From assembly GCA_014138725.1 (NCBI GenBank), contig JACJID010000004.1:62001-126000 (forward strand): 64,000 nucleotides of DNA, given 5' to 3'. Position 1 is the first letter of the stretch. Each line of letters opens with the position of its first letter. The notes under the pieces are model-generated. The model made no database searches. It worked only from the letters and a program-made list of their open reading frames with translations, and was not told the DNA's origin. Both the position numbers and the translations under genes were made by a program. Below are positions 23,900 through 33,184 of the stretch, one piece after another. Origin of the DNA: Kutzneria viridogrisea (GTDB lineage: Bacteria > Actinomycetota > Actinomycetes > Mycobacteriales > Pseudonocardiaceae).

Positions 23900-26659
23900 A
23901 TGACTGGGGAATTCCGCCTGCTGGGCGAGGTCGGGGCCAGCGTCGACGGACAGCCGATCGCGGTCCGCGGCGCGCGGCAGCAGAGCATCCTGGCGGTCCT
24001 GCTGGTGGAGGCCAACCGGCCGGTACCGGCCGACCAGTTGATCGACCGTGTCTGGGGCACCACTGGCCTGCCGCGCCAACCGGCCAACGCGTTGTCCGCG
24101 CACGTGAAGTTGCTGCGGCGTGCACTGGCCCCGGTCAGTGGGATGAGCATCCGGTGGCAGTCCGCGGGGTACCGGCTCGACCTCGACGGGGAAGCAGTCG
24201 ACCTGCACCGGTTCCGCACGCTGACCGCCCGGGCCCGCACCGCTGACGAGGAGCACGCCGTCGCACTGTTCGAGCGGGCCCTCGGGCTGTGGCGCGGGGA
24301 ACCCTTCACGGGCCTGGACACGCCCTGGCTCAACGCGGTCCGCGCGACGCTGATCAGCGAACGCCATGCGGCCCAGTTGGAGCTCACCGACCTGCAACTG
24401 CGCTGTGGACGGCACACCGAGCTGCTGCCCGACCTGACCGACCGGGTACGCGAGCACCCACTGGACGAACGGCTCGCCGGTCAGTTGATGCTCGGCCTGT
24501 ACCGCAGCGACCGCCCGGCCGAGGCACTCCAGCACTACCAACGGATCCGGGCGCGGCTGGCCGAGGAGTTGGGCACCGATCCCGGTCCAGCGCTGCGAAA
24601 GCTGCACCAGCGGATCCTCACCGCTGATCCGCGGCTGACCGGTCCCGGCCGGTGGCCGGTGCCGCGCCAGCTACCCGCACCGCCGCGGTCGTTCACCGGC
24701 CGCACCGGTGAACTCGCCGCCCTCGACCGCGCGGCGGAACAGGGCGGCACGATGGCGATCTCCGCGCTCGCCGGTGCCGGTGGGATCGGCAAGACCTGGT
24801 TGGCGCTGCACTGGGCGCACCGGAACCTGCACCGGTTCCCGGACGGTCAGCTCTTCGTCGACCTGCACGGCTACGGCCCCGAGGCCCGCCCCATGTCCGC
24901 CGCCACCGTGCTGCACGGGTTCCTCGACGCCCTCGGCGTGCAGCCTGGCCGGGCGCCAGCCGATCCGTACGCCCAGGCGGCGTTGTTCCGCAGCCTGGTG
25001 GCGGGCAAGCGGATGCTGGTCGTGCTGGACAACGCCGCCGACGCCGGTCAGGTCGTGCCCCTGCTGCCGGGCAGCCCCACCTGCACGGTGATCGTGACCA
25101 GCCGCGACCACCTGGCCAGCCTGATCACCCGGCACGGCGCCAGCCACCTGCCCGTCGACGTGCTGTCCGAGGCCGAGGCCCGTGACCTGCTGACCGCGGG
25201 GTTGGGCGCCACCCGACTGGCGGCCGAGTCCGAGGCCGGGGCCGAGTTGCTGGCCGACTGCGCTGGGTTTCCCCTGGCGTTGAGCGTCGTGGTCGGCCGC
25301 ACCCACACGCACCCACACCAGCCGCTGGCCACCTTGGCCACCGAACTGCGCAGTGCCCGGCTGGCCGCGTTGGCGCAGGACGATCCGGCCGCGAGCCTGC
25401 CCGCAGTGCTGTCCTGGTCCTATCGCGCCCTCACCGCCGAGCAGGCACGCGTGTTCTGCCTGCTGGGCGTGGCGCCCGGTCCCGACATCAGCCTCGCGGC
25501 CGCGGCCTGCCTCGCCGACCTCACCATCGCTCAGGCGCAGGTCGTACTGCGCTGCCTGGTACAGGCTTCCCTGCTGCGGCAGTACATTCCGGGCCGGTAC
25601 CGGATGCACGACCTGATCCGCCACTACGCCGCGGACCGGGCAGGTCAGGACCTCCCCGACGCGGACCGGGTCGCGGCACTCCGCCGGGTGCTGCACTTCT
25701 ACCTGCACACCGCTTCGACAGGTGGCCGACTGCTCGAACCGCACCGCCCGATGATCACACTCGAGCCACCCGCACCCGGCTGCCACCCGCTGCCGCTGTC
25801 CAACCGCACGGCGGCCATCGGCTGGTTCGACGCCGAGCACCACTGCCTGCTGGCCGCCCTCCAGACCGCCGTCGCGCAGGGCTGGCACCAGTGCGTGTGG
25901 CAGCTGGTCTGGGCCATGCACCCCTTCCACTGGCGCAGCAGGCACGGCACCGACCACCTCGCCGCCTGGCGGGCCGGGCTGACCGCGGCCGACCAGCTCG
26001 GCGACCCCGTGGTGCAGGCCCTCGCCCGGCGGCACCTCGGCCACGCCTGCGGCATGGCGGGCAGGTACGAGGAGGCGATGGAGCACCTCCAGCACGCCCT
26101 GGCCCTGGCCGGGCTCGCCGGGGACGTGCCGGGCCAGGGCCACGCCCACCGGTACCTCGCCTGGGCCTGGGACCGGCAGGGGGATGATCATCGCGTGCTG
26201 GAACACGCCAGCCGTGCCCTGCGCGTGTTCCAGGCCCTGGGCATGCCGGTGTGGGAGGCCGAACTGCTCAACCAGGTGGGCTACAGCGCGGCCCGGCTGG
26301 GCGAGCACGAGCGGGCCCGCACGTCCTGCGAGGCGGCGCTGGCCCTGTTCACCCGGCACGACCACCGCATCGGTGAGGCGGCCACCCTGGACAGCCTGGG
26401 CTTCCTCGCCCACACCACCGGTCAGCACGCCCGAGCCGTGGACTGCTACCGGCAGGCCCTCACCCTGTTCCGGGACCTCGGCGACACCTACTTGGAGGCG
26501 GACACCCTCGACCGGCTCGGCTACCCGCACCTGGCCACGGGACAGCGCGAGCAAGCTCGTGCCGTGTGGCTGGAGGCGTTGGAGCTGTACCAAACCCAAC
26601 AGCGCTCGGACGAGGCCGAACGGGTCCGCAGGCAACTGGACGCCGCCCAGGTCCAGTAA
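23900..26659 (+). CDS. AfsR/SARP-type regulator (wHTH-BTAD-NB-ARC-TPR)
   Basis: A 919-residue regulator with the AfsR domain order. An OmpR-type winged helix covers residues 1-95 and a bacterial transcriptional activation domain extends to about 245 (EHPLDERLAGQLMLGLYRSD). A STAND NTPase has P-loop GAGGIGKT near residue 291 and MLVVLDNAADAGQV as Walker B. C-terminal tetratricopeptide repeats run from about 650 to 900 (for example GDTYLEADTLDRLGYPHLAT). Such proteins switch on secondary-metabolite or developmental genes, commonly after phosphorylation by a Ser/Thr kinase. ATG at 23900 is preferred because MTGEFRLLGEV is the usual start. No biosynthetic cluster is adjacent. Confidence 0.94.
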   Translation: MTGEFRLLGEVGASVDGQPIAVRGARQQSILAVLLVEANRPVPADQLIDRVWGTTGLPRQPANALSAHVKLLRRALAPVSGMSIRWQSAGYRLDLDGEAVDLHRFRTLTARARTADEEHAVALFERALGLWRGEPFTGLDTPWLNAVRATLISERHAAQLELTDLQLRCGRHTELLPDLTDRVREHPLDERLAGQLMLGLYRSDRPAEALQHYQRIRARLAEELGTDPGPALRKLHQRILTADPRLTGPGRWPVPRQLPAPPRSFTGRTGELAALDRAAEQGGTMAISALAGAGGIGKTWLALHWAHRNLHRFPDGQLFVDLHGYGPEARPMSAATVLHGFLDALGVQPGRAPADPYAQAALFRSLVAGKRMLVVLDNAADAGQVVPLLPGSPTCTVIVTSRDHLASLITRHGASHLPVDVLSEAEARDLLTAGLGATRLAAESEAGAELLADCAGFPLALSVVVGRTHTHPHQPLATLATELRSARLAALAQDDPAASLPAVLSWSYRALTAEQARVFCLLGVAPGPDISLAAAACLADLTIAQAQVVLRCLVQASLLRQYIPGRYRMHDLIRHYAADRAGQDLPDADRVAALRRVLHFYLHTASTGGRLLEPHRPMITLEPPAPGCHPLPLSNRTAAIGWFDAEHHCLLAALQTAVAQGWHQCVWQLVWAMHPFHWRSRHGTDHLAAWRAGLTAADQLGDPVVQALARRHLGHACGMAGRYEEAMEHLQHALALAGLAGDVPGQGHAHRYLAWAWDRQGDDHRVLEHASRALRVFQALGMPVWEAELLNQVGYSAARLGEHERARTSCEAALALFTRHDHRIGEAATLDSLGFLAHTTGQHARAVDCYRQALTLFRDLGDTYLEADTLDRLGYPHLATGQREQARAVWLEALELYQTQQRSDEAERVRRQLDAAQVQ

Positions 26660-26743
26660 TCCGTCCCGGACGGCCTCGGCGCGTTCCAGCCGCACAGGCC
26701 CCGGTTACCATCGTGGGACGGTGCGCCCGGGGAGCGGAGCAAG

Positions 26744-27190
26744 ATGGCAGGTGCTGGCGAGTCACGGCCGGAGCAGCGGCTGTTCGCGAGGCTGCCTGGC
26801 GCGTGGACCCTGGACCGGAGGCTGCCCGGGGTCGGCCGGATGACCGGGCAGGCCCGTTTTCACCAGGTCGACCCCACCCTGTTGCACTACTGGGAGGGCG
26901 GACGGCTCACCTTCGACAACGGGCAAACGCACGAGGTCTCCAAGAGGTACCACTACCGTCTTGAGAACGAGCAGATCTGGGTCTGCTTCGCGGAGGACGG
27001 CCCACCCAGGGTCATGCATGTGCTGAGGTTCGCCGACGCCACCACCGCCAGCGACGTGCACCTGTGCGGCCAGGACACCTACACCGGGCACTACGAGTTC
27101 GCCGGTGCGGACCGGTTCACCGTGCGGATGCGGGTGATCGGACCGCGCAAGGACTATTCGATCCACTCCGAGTACAGGCGCGCCCGATGA
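26744..27190 (+). CDS. DUF6314-family protein
   Basis: A 148-residue single-domain protein of unknown function. The pattern fits DUF6314: LPGAWTLDRRLPGVGRMTGQ at the start, LLHYWEGGRLTF, SKRYHYRLEN, HLCGQDTYTGHYEF and the final RVIGPRKDYSIHSEY. The alternating short strands suggest a lipocalin-like beta barrel. Its stop overlaps the ATG of a GNAT acetyltransferase (ATGA), so the two are co-translated. The gene follows the AfsR-type regulator by 84 bp in the same direction. Confidence 0.8.
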   Translation: MAGAGESRPEQRLFARLPGAWTLDRRLPGVGRMTGQARFHQVDPTLLHYWEGGRLTFDNGQTHEVSKRYHYRLENEQIWVCFAEDGPPRVMHVLRFADATTASDVHLCGQDTYTGHYEFAGADRFTVRMRVIGPRKDYSIHSEYRRAR

Positions 27191-27678
27191 ACGGTGGCGC
27201 GGTGCTGGGGACGGAGCGGCTGACGATGCGGCTGTGGACCGAGTCCGACGTGGCGGATCTCCGCGCGCTCGTCGCCGAACGGGGCGACGGGACGCCCACG
27301 GCCGAGGACATCCGAGGAAACATCGCGGCCCAACTCGCCACGACCGCGCGGACTGGGCTCGCACTGCTGCACATCCAGCGCCGCGCCGAAGGCGACTTCA
27401 TCGGGTACTGCGGGCTGATCGTCGGCCGCGCCACCGTCGAGGAGCCGGAGATCGCCTACGAGCTGCTCCGGCGGGTCCACGGACTCGGCTACGCGACGGA
27501 AGCGGCTCGTGCGGTGATCGATGCCGCGACCGCCACCGGCCGCAGGCGGCTGTGGTCAACGGTGCGCGCCTGGAACGCGCCCTCGTTGCGGGTGCTCGAG
27601 AAGCTCGGGTTCCACCGCGACCACGTCACGACGGACGAGCGGGGCGAGTTGGTGTGGCTCACCCGCAGTTTGCCCTGA
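27187..27678 (+). CDS. GNAT-family N-acetyltransferase
   Basis: A 163-residue acetyl-CoA-dependent acetyltransferase of the RimJ/RimL-like group. LGTERLTMRLWTESDVADLR opens the fold, EIAYELLRRVHGLGYATEAA is the acetyl-CoA loop region (motif A, RRVHGLGYA), and NAPSLRVLEKLGF is motif B. The substrate could be a protein N-terminus or a small amine. The start overlaps the DUF6314 stop by four bases. Confidence 0.92.
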   Translation: MNGGAVLGTERLTMRLWTESDVADLRALVAERGDGTPTAEDIRGNIAAQLATTARTGLALLHIQRRAEGDFIGYCGLIVGRATVEEPEIAYELLRRVHGLGYATEAARAVIDAATATGRRRLWSTVRAWNAPSLRVLEKLGFHRDHVTTDERGELVWLTRSLP

Positions 27679-27867
27679 GGCGCACGGAGTTGTGTGCGGG
27701 TCTCAGTCCTCGATCAGGGACTCGTCACTCGTCGACGCCCAGGCCGGAGCCGCCGACCTGACCAGTCTCAGCGGCCGTTCGGGCTAAGGCCAGAGGTGTA
27801 GTCGACGGGGACAGGGCACTACCCGTGAGGTGACGTGCTGTCGGATCGATCGGGCTACGGTGATCTC

Positions 27868-29034
27868 GTGATCGGCCAACGGCTCGACTCCTGGATCCGC
27901 GGGCACGAGTTGTTCGTCGATGCTGTGACAGCGCTCCTTCTCACCGCGGGTTGTGTCCTGATCGGACTGCTCGTCCGGGCCGACGCCGGGTACTTCCTGT
28001 TCTCGCTCCTGCTGGTGACACCGCTGGTGCTGCGCAGGCGCCGTCCAGTGCTCTGCGGGGCGGTGGTGGTGTCGGTCGCGTTCGCCCAGTGGCTGACCGT
28101 GGCCGACACCACGGGCGCGCTCCCCGCGGATCTGGCCGTCCCGATGGCGGTCCACGCCGCCGCGGCGTACGGCCCGCGCTGGGCGGCCTGGTCCGGGCTC
28201 GCGGCCGGGCTGTTCGGTGCCGTGCTGGGCGGTGTGAGCTGGCCGCAGTTACCGGTTCCGTTCTCCCAGCACGCGCTCATCGCCGCCTTCCTGGGCAGCG
28301 CGGTCCTGGCGGCCTGGGCTCTCGGCGCGCTGCACCGGCTGCGCCGCAGGCAGGTCGACACGCTTGCGGAGCGGGCAAGGCTGTTGGAGGCCGACCGGGA
28401 CCAGCGGGCCCGCATCGCCGTGCTGGCGGAACGGGCCCGCATCGCCCGTGAGGTGCACGACGTCGTGGCGCACTCGCTCGCAGTGGTGATCGCCCAGGCC
28501 GACGGTGGCCGGTACGCGGCGGCGGCCGAGCCCGGAGCCGGACTGTCCGCGCTGGTGACGATCGGGGACTGCGCACGGCAGGCGCTCGGCGAGACACGAC
28601 GGGTACTCGGCCTGCTCCGGGACGACCCCGGCGAGCAGGCAGCGCCCCAACCGGGCATCGAGGACATACCCGCACTGGTGGACCGCGTCCGCGAGGGCGG
28701 GCTCGACATCCGGTTGACGATGCAGGCTCCGCCGTCGCCCGTCGAGCGCGGGCTCGGCCTGGTGGCCTACCGGATCGTCCAGGAAGGACTGACCAACGTG
28801 ATCAAGCACGTGGGCCCCACCGCCCGGGTCGAGGTGTCGGTGCGCTGGGACTCGCACGGGTTGGAGATCGACGTGCTGGACGAGGGCCCGTCGGCAACCG
28901 ACGCACCGGCCACGGGCGGGTACGGGGTCATCGGGATGCGGGAGCGCGCGAGCGCCTACGGGGGCACGGTGACCCTGCGGCCGCGACCCGGTGGCGGCCG
29001 GGCGCTCAACGCCCGGATCCCGGTGATGGCGTGA
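27868..29034 (+). CDS. NarL-type sensor histidine kinase
   Basis: A 388-residue membrane sensor with about five N-terminal hydrophobic helices (residues 12-150), no extracellular domain of note, and a HisKA_3 dimer/phosphoacceptor region. EVHDVVAHSLAVVIAQADGG contains the phosphoacceptor His197. The ATPase domain has NVIKHVGPTA, DVLDEGPSA and GGYGVIGMRERA. The GTG at 27868 (VIGQRLDSW) is preferred. GTG at 27835 is an alternative but sits too close to its GAGGTG. The stop overlaps the response regulator GTG. Confidence 0.93.
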   Translation: MIGQRLDSWIRGHELFVDAVTALLLTAGCVLIGLLVRADAGYFLFSLLLVTPLVLRRRRPVLCGAVVVSVAFAQWLTVADTTGALPADLAVPMAVHAAAAYGPRWAAWSGLAAGLFGAVLGGVSWPQLPVPFSQHALIAAFLGSAVLAAWALGALHRLRRRQVDTLAERARLLEADRDQRARIAVLAERARIAREVHDVVAHSLAVVIAQADGGRYAAAAEPGAGLSALVTIGDCARQALGETRRVLGLLRDDPGEQAAPQPGIEDIPALVDRVREGGLDIRLTMQAPPSPVERGLGLVAYRIVQEGLTNVIKHVGPTARVEVSVRWDSHGLEIDVLDEGPSATDAPATGGYGVIGMRERASAYGGTVTLRPRPGGGRALNARIPVMA

Positions 29035-29696
29035 CGGGCGGGCCCGTCCGGGTGCTGCTGGTCGAGGACCAGGAACTGATCCGGGCCGGGGTCCGGATGG
29101 TGATCGACTCCCAGCCCGACATGACCGTGGTCGGCGAGGCGGGTGACGGGCTCCGCGGTGTGCGCGAGGCGCGGCGGCTGCGCCCCGAGGTGGTGGTGAT
29201 GGACGTGCGGATGCCGGTGCTCGACGGCATCGAGGCGACCCGGCAGGTGCTCGCCCTGCCGGATCCACCGAAGGTGGTCGTGCTGACCACCTTCGACCTC
29301 GATGAGCACGCACTGGCCGCGATCCGGGCCGGGGCCAGTGGATTCCTGCTCAAGGACGCGCCCGCGGAGGACGTGCTCGCCGCGCTGCGCACCGTGCACG
29401 CCGGGGATGCCGTGATCGCCGCGTCGACCACTCGCAGGTTGCTGGACCACCTGGTACCCGCCTTCGACCCGGGCGCCGTGCGCTCGGTCGCGTCGTTGAC
29501 CGGGCGCGAGCGTGAGGTGCTGGTGGCGATGGCCAGGGGTTGGTCGAACGCCGAGATCGCGGACCGGTTGACGGTGGCGGCGGGGACGGTGAAGACCCAC
29601 GTCGGTCACATCCTGGCCAAGCTCCGGGCCCGGGACCGGGTGCAGGCGGTGGTCACCGCCTATGAGGCAGGCTTGGTCCGGCCCGGCGACCGGTGA
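29031..29696 (+). CDS. NarL/FixJ-family response regulator
   Basis: A 221-residue DNA-binding response regulator. The receiver domain has VEDQELIRAG, the phosphoacceptor Asp58 in VVVMDVRMPVLDGIEA, a conserved threonine in VLTTFD and lysine in LLKDAPAED. The LuxR-type helix-turn-helix is LTGREREVLVAMARGWSNAE followed by LTVAAGTVKTHVGHILAKL. It is partner of the preceding sensor kinase by four-base overlap. The signal and regulon are unknown. Confidence 0.95.
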   Translation: MTGGPVRVLLVEDQELIRAGVRMVIDSQPDMTVVGEAGDGLRGVREARRLRPEVVVMDVRMPVLDGIEATRQVLALPDPPKVVVLTTFDLDEHALAAIRAGASGFLLKDAPAEDVLAALRTVHAGDAVIAASTTRRLLDHLVPAFDPGAVRSVASLTGREREVLVAMARGWSNAEIADRLTVAAGTVKTHVGHILAKLRARDRVQAVVTAYEAGLVRPGDR

Positions 29697-29733
29697 CGAC
29701 CCCGCGTCCACTGGCCGGGTGCCTGCGGAGCGG

Positions 29734-31311
29734 TCAGCCCGTGCCACGGGAACAGGCGATGTCGGTACTGGGCAGAACCCCGCGCAGCAGGTAACGGTCG
29801 ACGGTGGTGTCCACACAGCCGCTGGCGCCCGAGAGGTACACGCCGTGCCGGAATGCGTGGTCGAGGGTGACCATGCGGGAACCGGTCAGGGCTTGGTGCA
29901 TCGCCTGCTGGCCGGGGCGGGGTGTCACCGGGTCACCGCTCGCTCCGACGATCAGAGCCGGATGACTGTTGCCGATCCTGGTCGGTGCCTCGGCCGGAAG
30001 GGTCGGCCAGAACGCGCATGGGGTGATCTGACGAGCCAGCGCGCCGTACAGGGGTTCGGCGGCCAGATGTGCCTGGATGTCGCGGAAGTAGGTCTCGGGG
30101 TCGCGCGGGGCGGCCCGATCGGCGCACCTGTTCGCAGTGGCGGCGCTGAAACCGAACGCCGCGCTCACCCCAGGATCGTTGTACAGGGCCAGCTTCTGTT
30201 CGAGGTCGGGGGTCGGGGTGACGGCGAGGCCGCGCGCCGCCTCGCGTAGCACGCGCACCTGCGCGCTGAACTCCGCGTACGAGGCCTCGCTGTCGTCGAC
30301 CGTGAGCAGCAGACCGGGGATCATGCTCGCGTCCACCTGGTGGCTGCCTACCTGTAGCGGGTGGCGGGTGGCCGCCCGGTAGATCTGGTCCACCGCGGCC
30401 AGGACACCGTCCGTCGTCTCGCCGAGGCCGTACTGCTGGTGGTGGTCTGCGGCCCACCCCGCCCAGTCCCTCAGCGCCGCGGCGTCGGCTGGTGCGGTCT
30501 CGCGGGTCAGCGCGGGTCCGTAGGCCTCGGGCGCGATGGCGCTGTCGAGCACGATCCGATCGGCGTGGTCAGGGAACAGCTGTAGGTAGACCGCGCCCAG
30601 GTAGCTGCCGTAGGACCAGCCCAGGTACGAGATCCGCTGTTCACCGAGGGCCGCGCGCACCACGTCCAGGTCGCGGGCGATGGCGCGGGTGGAGCCGTGG
30701 GGCAGTTCGTCCCGGTGCCCCGCGCAGCGGGCGGCCAGGTCCCTGGCGGTGGCCACGCCGCGGTCGAAGTCCTGGCGGGTCGCGCTGGAGAGCTGGGCGC
30801 TGTGCAGGTACAGACCGGTGGGCCAGCCGCATTCCAGCGGGGTGCTGCGCCCGAAGAACCGGGGGTCGATGCCCACCAGGTCGTACTGGGCGGCGACTGC
30901 CGGGGAGCCCTGCGGAAAAGCCGGTGGCTCGCCCCGCACCAGCAGCGGCACCCCGTCCAGTGACGGGCCGGGCCCGCCGGTGTTGACCACCAGTGTTCCG
31001 CGCCGGTGTCCGGCATCGGTGGCGGCACGTCGGGCCACCGCCACCGAGATGGTGCGGCCGCCGGGATCGCCGTAGTCGAGCGGGACCGTGAGCTCGCCGC
31101 AGCGCGCCCCGACCGCCGCCAGCTGAGCGCCGACCTCGTCCTCCGGACCGGTCCGGCAGTCGTGCCAGGCGATCGCCTGGGACTCGAACCGGGCCAGCCC
31201 GGCGGTCGAGGACTGGGCCGGGGGTGCGGCGAGGACCAGTCCGCTGGCGGCGAGCAGGACCGCCAGCGCCACCCTGCGGAGTTTTCCTTGCGCGGTAAGA
31301 CAATCGTTCAT
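29734..31311 (-). CDS. Secreted alpha/beta hydrolase (tripeptidyl aminopeptidase-like)
   Basis: A 525-residue exported hydrolase. An N-terminal signal (LRRVALAVLLAASGLVLAAP) precedes the catalytic domain: NTGGPGPSLDG forms the oxyanion region, GWSYGSYLG holds nucleophile Ser233, and HPALIVGASGDPVTP carries the acid. The TAP-like C-terminal domain ends with DHAFRHGVYLSGASGC, supplying the histidine, and VLPSTDIAC. Relatives include the Streptomyces SlpD/SlpE and Tap proteases, which remove tripeptides from exported proteins. Several cysteines suggest disulfides. Confidence 0.9.
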   Translation of the reverse strand: MNDCLTAQGKLRRVALAVLLAASGLVLAAPPAQSSTAGLARFESQAIAWHDCRTGPEDEVGAQLAAVGARCGELTVPLDYGDPGGRTISVAVARRAATDAGHRRGTLVVNTGGPGPSLDGVPLLVRGEPPAFPQGSPAVAAQYDLVGIDPRFFGRSTPLECGWPTGLYLHSAQLSSATRQDFDRGVATARDLAARCAGHRDELPHGSTRAIARDLDVVRAALGEQRISYLGWSYGSYLGAVYLQLFPDHADRIVLDSAIAPEAYGPALTRETAPADAAALRDWAGWAADHHQQYGLGETTDGVLAAVDQIYRAATRHPLQVGSHQVDASMIPGLLLTVDDSEASYAEFSAQVRVLREAARGLAVTPTPDLEQKLALYNDPGVSAAFGFSAATANRCADRAAPRDPETYFRDIQAHLAAEPLYGALARQITPCAFWPTLPAEAPTRIGNSHPALIVGASGDPVTPRPGQQAMHQALTGSRMVTLDHAFRHGVYLSGASGCVDTTVDRYLLRGVLPSTDIACSRGTG

Positions 31312-31438
31312 GGTTGTCCAGTCATGAGCCGGGAATCGTCGGTGGATGGCGCCACTTCAGAAGACTAGGTCCGGCGAACGGGACAAACATCTGTCGTGGG
31401 AGGGAAATCCAGCGGGCCGATGTCCTCCTCAGGACAGA

Positions 31439-32122
31439 TCAGCCATCTCCCTCCGGGGACAGAGCCGCCTGCTGCCTCGCGAGGCGTTCCGTGTGCGCGG
31501 ACCGGGCTGTCGGCCAAGCCGTGGACCGCGGCTCCTCCTGTGCCAGTCCGGTGAGGGTGGCTCGAACGAGGCGCTCCGTTTCGAGGTCGGCGGCCCGCTG
31601 GTCGTCGAGCTGGACGAGCCCGTCGGCGAGCAGGGTGGCGAGTCCGTGCACGGCGGCCCAGACGATGAACTCGGCCCCGGGGCGCGCCGCGGCCTTGAGG
31701 CCACCGGCCTCGACGAGCCGGTCGAGTTCCGCGACGAGCACGTCGTGCGGGTGGGGTGGGACGACGGTCTCGGCGGTGGCACGACCGGCGCTGAAGGCCA
31801 GGCGGGCGACCGCCGGGTCGTCCATAGCCCAGCGGACGTAGCCGGTGCTGAAGGCGATGAGGCGCTGCTGCACGTCGCCAGCCGCGTGCTCGGCGGCGTG
31901 CGCCAGGTGTTCTCCCAGCTGGGTGAGCACTCGCGCGGCGAGCGCGCCGACCAGTGCGTCACGTGAGGCGAAGTGGTGGTAGGCGGCGCTCGGGCTGACA
32001 CCGATCCGGACGCACGCCTCGCGCAGCGACCACCCGTCGACACCGCGTTCGCGGACGAGGGCCTCAGCGACGTCGAGCAGCGCGCTCCGCAGGTCCCCGT
32101 GGTGGTAACCGCTCTTGGCCAT
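31439..32122 (-). CDS. TetR/AcrR-family regulator
   Basis: A 227-residue repressor. The N-terminal helix-turn-helix is GWSLREACVRIGVSPSAAYHHF, ending in the usual YHHF. The ligand domain is of the WHG/TetR_C_33 sort. ATG at 32122 (MAKSGYHHGDLRSALLD) was chosen over an in-frame TTG six bases upstream. It is divergent from a metallo-beta-lactamase-fold gene with only 78 bp between starts, and that gap is packed with inverted repeats, so it very likely represses both itself and the hydrolase. Confidence 0.93.
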   Translation of the reverse strand: MAKSGYHHGDLRSALLDVAEALVRERGVDGWSLREACVRIGVSPSAAYHHFASRDALVGALAARVLTQLGEHLAHAAEHAAGDVQQRLIAFSTGYVRWAMDDPAVARLAFSAGRATAETVVPPHPHDVLVAELDRLVEAGGLKAAARPGAEFIVWAAVHGLATLLADGLVQLDDQRAADLETERLVRATLTGLAQEEPRSTAWPTARSAHTERLARQQAALSPEGDG

Positions 32123-32139
32123 GACCAAATCTTAACATC

Positions 32140-32186
32140 GTTCAGATCCATGCTAGGGTCGGTGGCATCTGAACACTGAACAGATC
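32140..32186. promoter_or_regulatory. TetR operator cluster between divergent genes
   Basis: GTTCAGAT (32140-32147) and ATCTGAAC (32167-32174) form a perfect inverted repeat 19 bp apart. A second overlapping repeat ATCTG/CAGAT spans 32167-32185, with TGAACA repeated directly inside it. The motif TGTTCAGAT thus occurs as several half sites covering both promoters. Confidence 0.7.
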
Positions 32187-32200
32187 GAAGGAGCCCGGCC

Positions 32201-33127
32201 ATGTGCGTTGCCAACCCCGCCGAGCAGGCCACCCCACCGGACGTGCGGGACGCCCCGCCGCCGATCGTGCGCGGCGAGCCCGTCGAAGTGGCCGACGGGG
32301 TGTTCGTGATCCCCGACAACCGCGTGCCGATCGTGCCGAACGTCGGCATCGTGCTCGGCGACAACGCCGCGCTGGTGGTCGACACCGGCATCGGCCCCCG
32401 CAACGGGGAGTACGTGCTCAAGCAGGCGCGACGCCTGGCCGGTGACCGGCCGCTGTACCTGACGATCACGCACTTCCACCCCGAGCACGGGTTCGGGGCG
32501 CAGGCGTTCAAGGGCGCCGCGACGATCATCTACAACCGGGCCCAGCGCGAGGAACTGCACCGCAAGGCAGCCGCCTTCACCGAAATGTTCACCGGTCTGG
32601 GCCCCGCCATCGCCGCCGAACTCGATGGCTTCGAACTCACCGACCCGGACCTCGTCTACGAGGGTCAGGCCGAGATCGATCTCGGCCGCCGCCGGGTGGT
32701 CCTGCGCGGCGTGGGCCCCGCGCACACCGCGGGCGACCAGACCGTGCTCGTCGACGACCGCGTGCTGTTCACCGGGGACCTGTTCGAGACCCGCATGTTC
32801 CCCATCGCGCCCTACTTCCCGCCGTTCGACACCGAGGTCGACGGGGACCGCTGGATCGCCGTGCTCGACCAGTTCATCGCCCTCTCCCCCGAGATCGTCG
32901 TCCCCGGCCACGGCGAACTGGCCGACACCGCCCAGATCCGCGAGGTCCGCGACTACCTCGCCCACGTCCGCGGCGAGGCCGCACGCCTGCGGGCGAGCGG
33001 TCTGTCCGCCGACGAGGCCACCGCCACGATCGACAAGGCCGCGCGCACCCGCTGGGCCACCTGGGACAACCCCGAGTGGATCAGCTTCACCGCGCAGGCC
33101 TTCTACCACGCCAATCCGCACACCTGA
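32201..33127 (+). CDS. Metallo-beta-lactamase-fold hydrolase with HxHxEH motif
   Basis: A 308-residue MBL-fold metallohydrolase. Metal ligands appear in order: THFHPEHGFGAQ near residue 87, GPAHTAGDQTVL, FTGDLFE and VPGHGE. The fifth residue of the first motif is glutamate where most members have aspartate (HxHxDH). A smaller MBL subgroup is, from memory, known to carry such a change. A clear GAAGGAG ribosome binding site precedes the ATG. Probably repressed by the divergent TetR protein. The substrate is unknown; a detoxification role is inferred from context only. Confidence 0.9.
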   Translation: MCVANPAEQATPPDVRDAPPPIVRGEPVEVADGVFVIPDNRVPIVPNVGIVLGDNAALVVDTGIGPRNGEYVLKQARRLAGDRPLYLTITHFHPEHGFGAQAFKGAATIIYNRAQREELHRKAAAFTEMFTGLGPAIAAELDGFELTDPDLVYEGQAEIDLGRRRVVLRGVGPAHTAGDQTVLVDDRVLFTGDLFETRMFPIAPYFPPFDTEVDGDRWIAVLDQFIALSPEIVVPGHGELADTAQIREVRDYLAHVRGEAARLRASGLSADEATATIDKAARTRWATWDNPEWISFTAQAFYHANPHT

Positions 33128-33184
33128 GCGCGCAGTTCGCCTAGGGTGGTCGCAGACCACGACCCGCACGGCCCAGGGGCTGCC

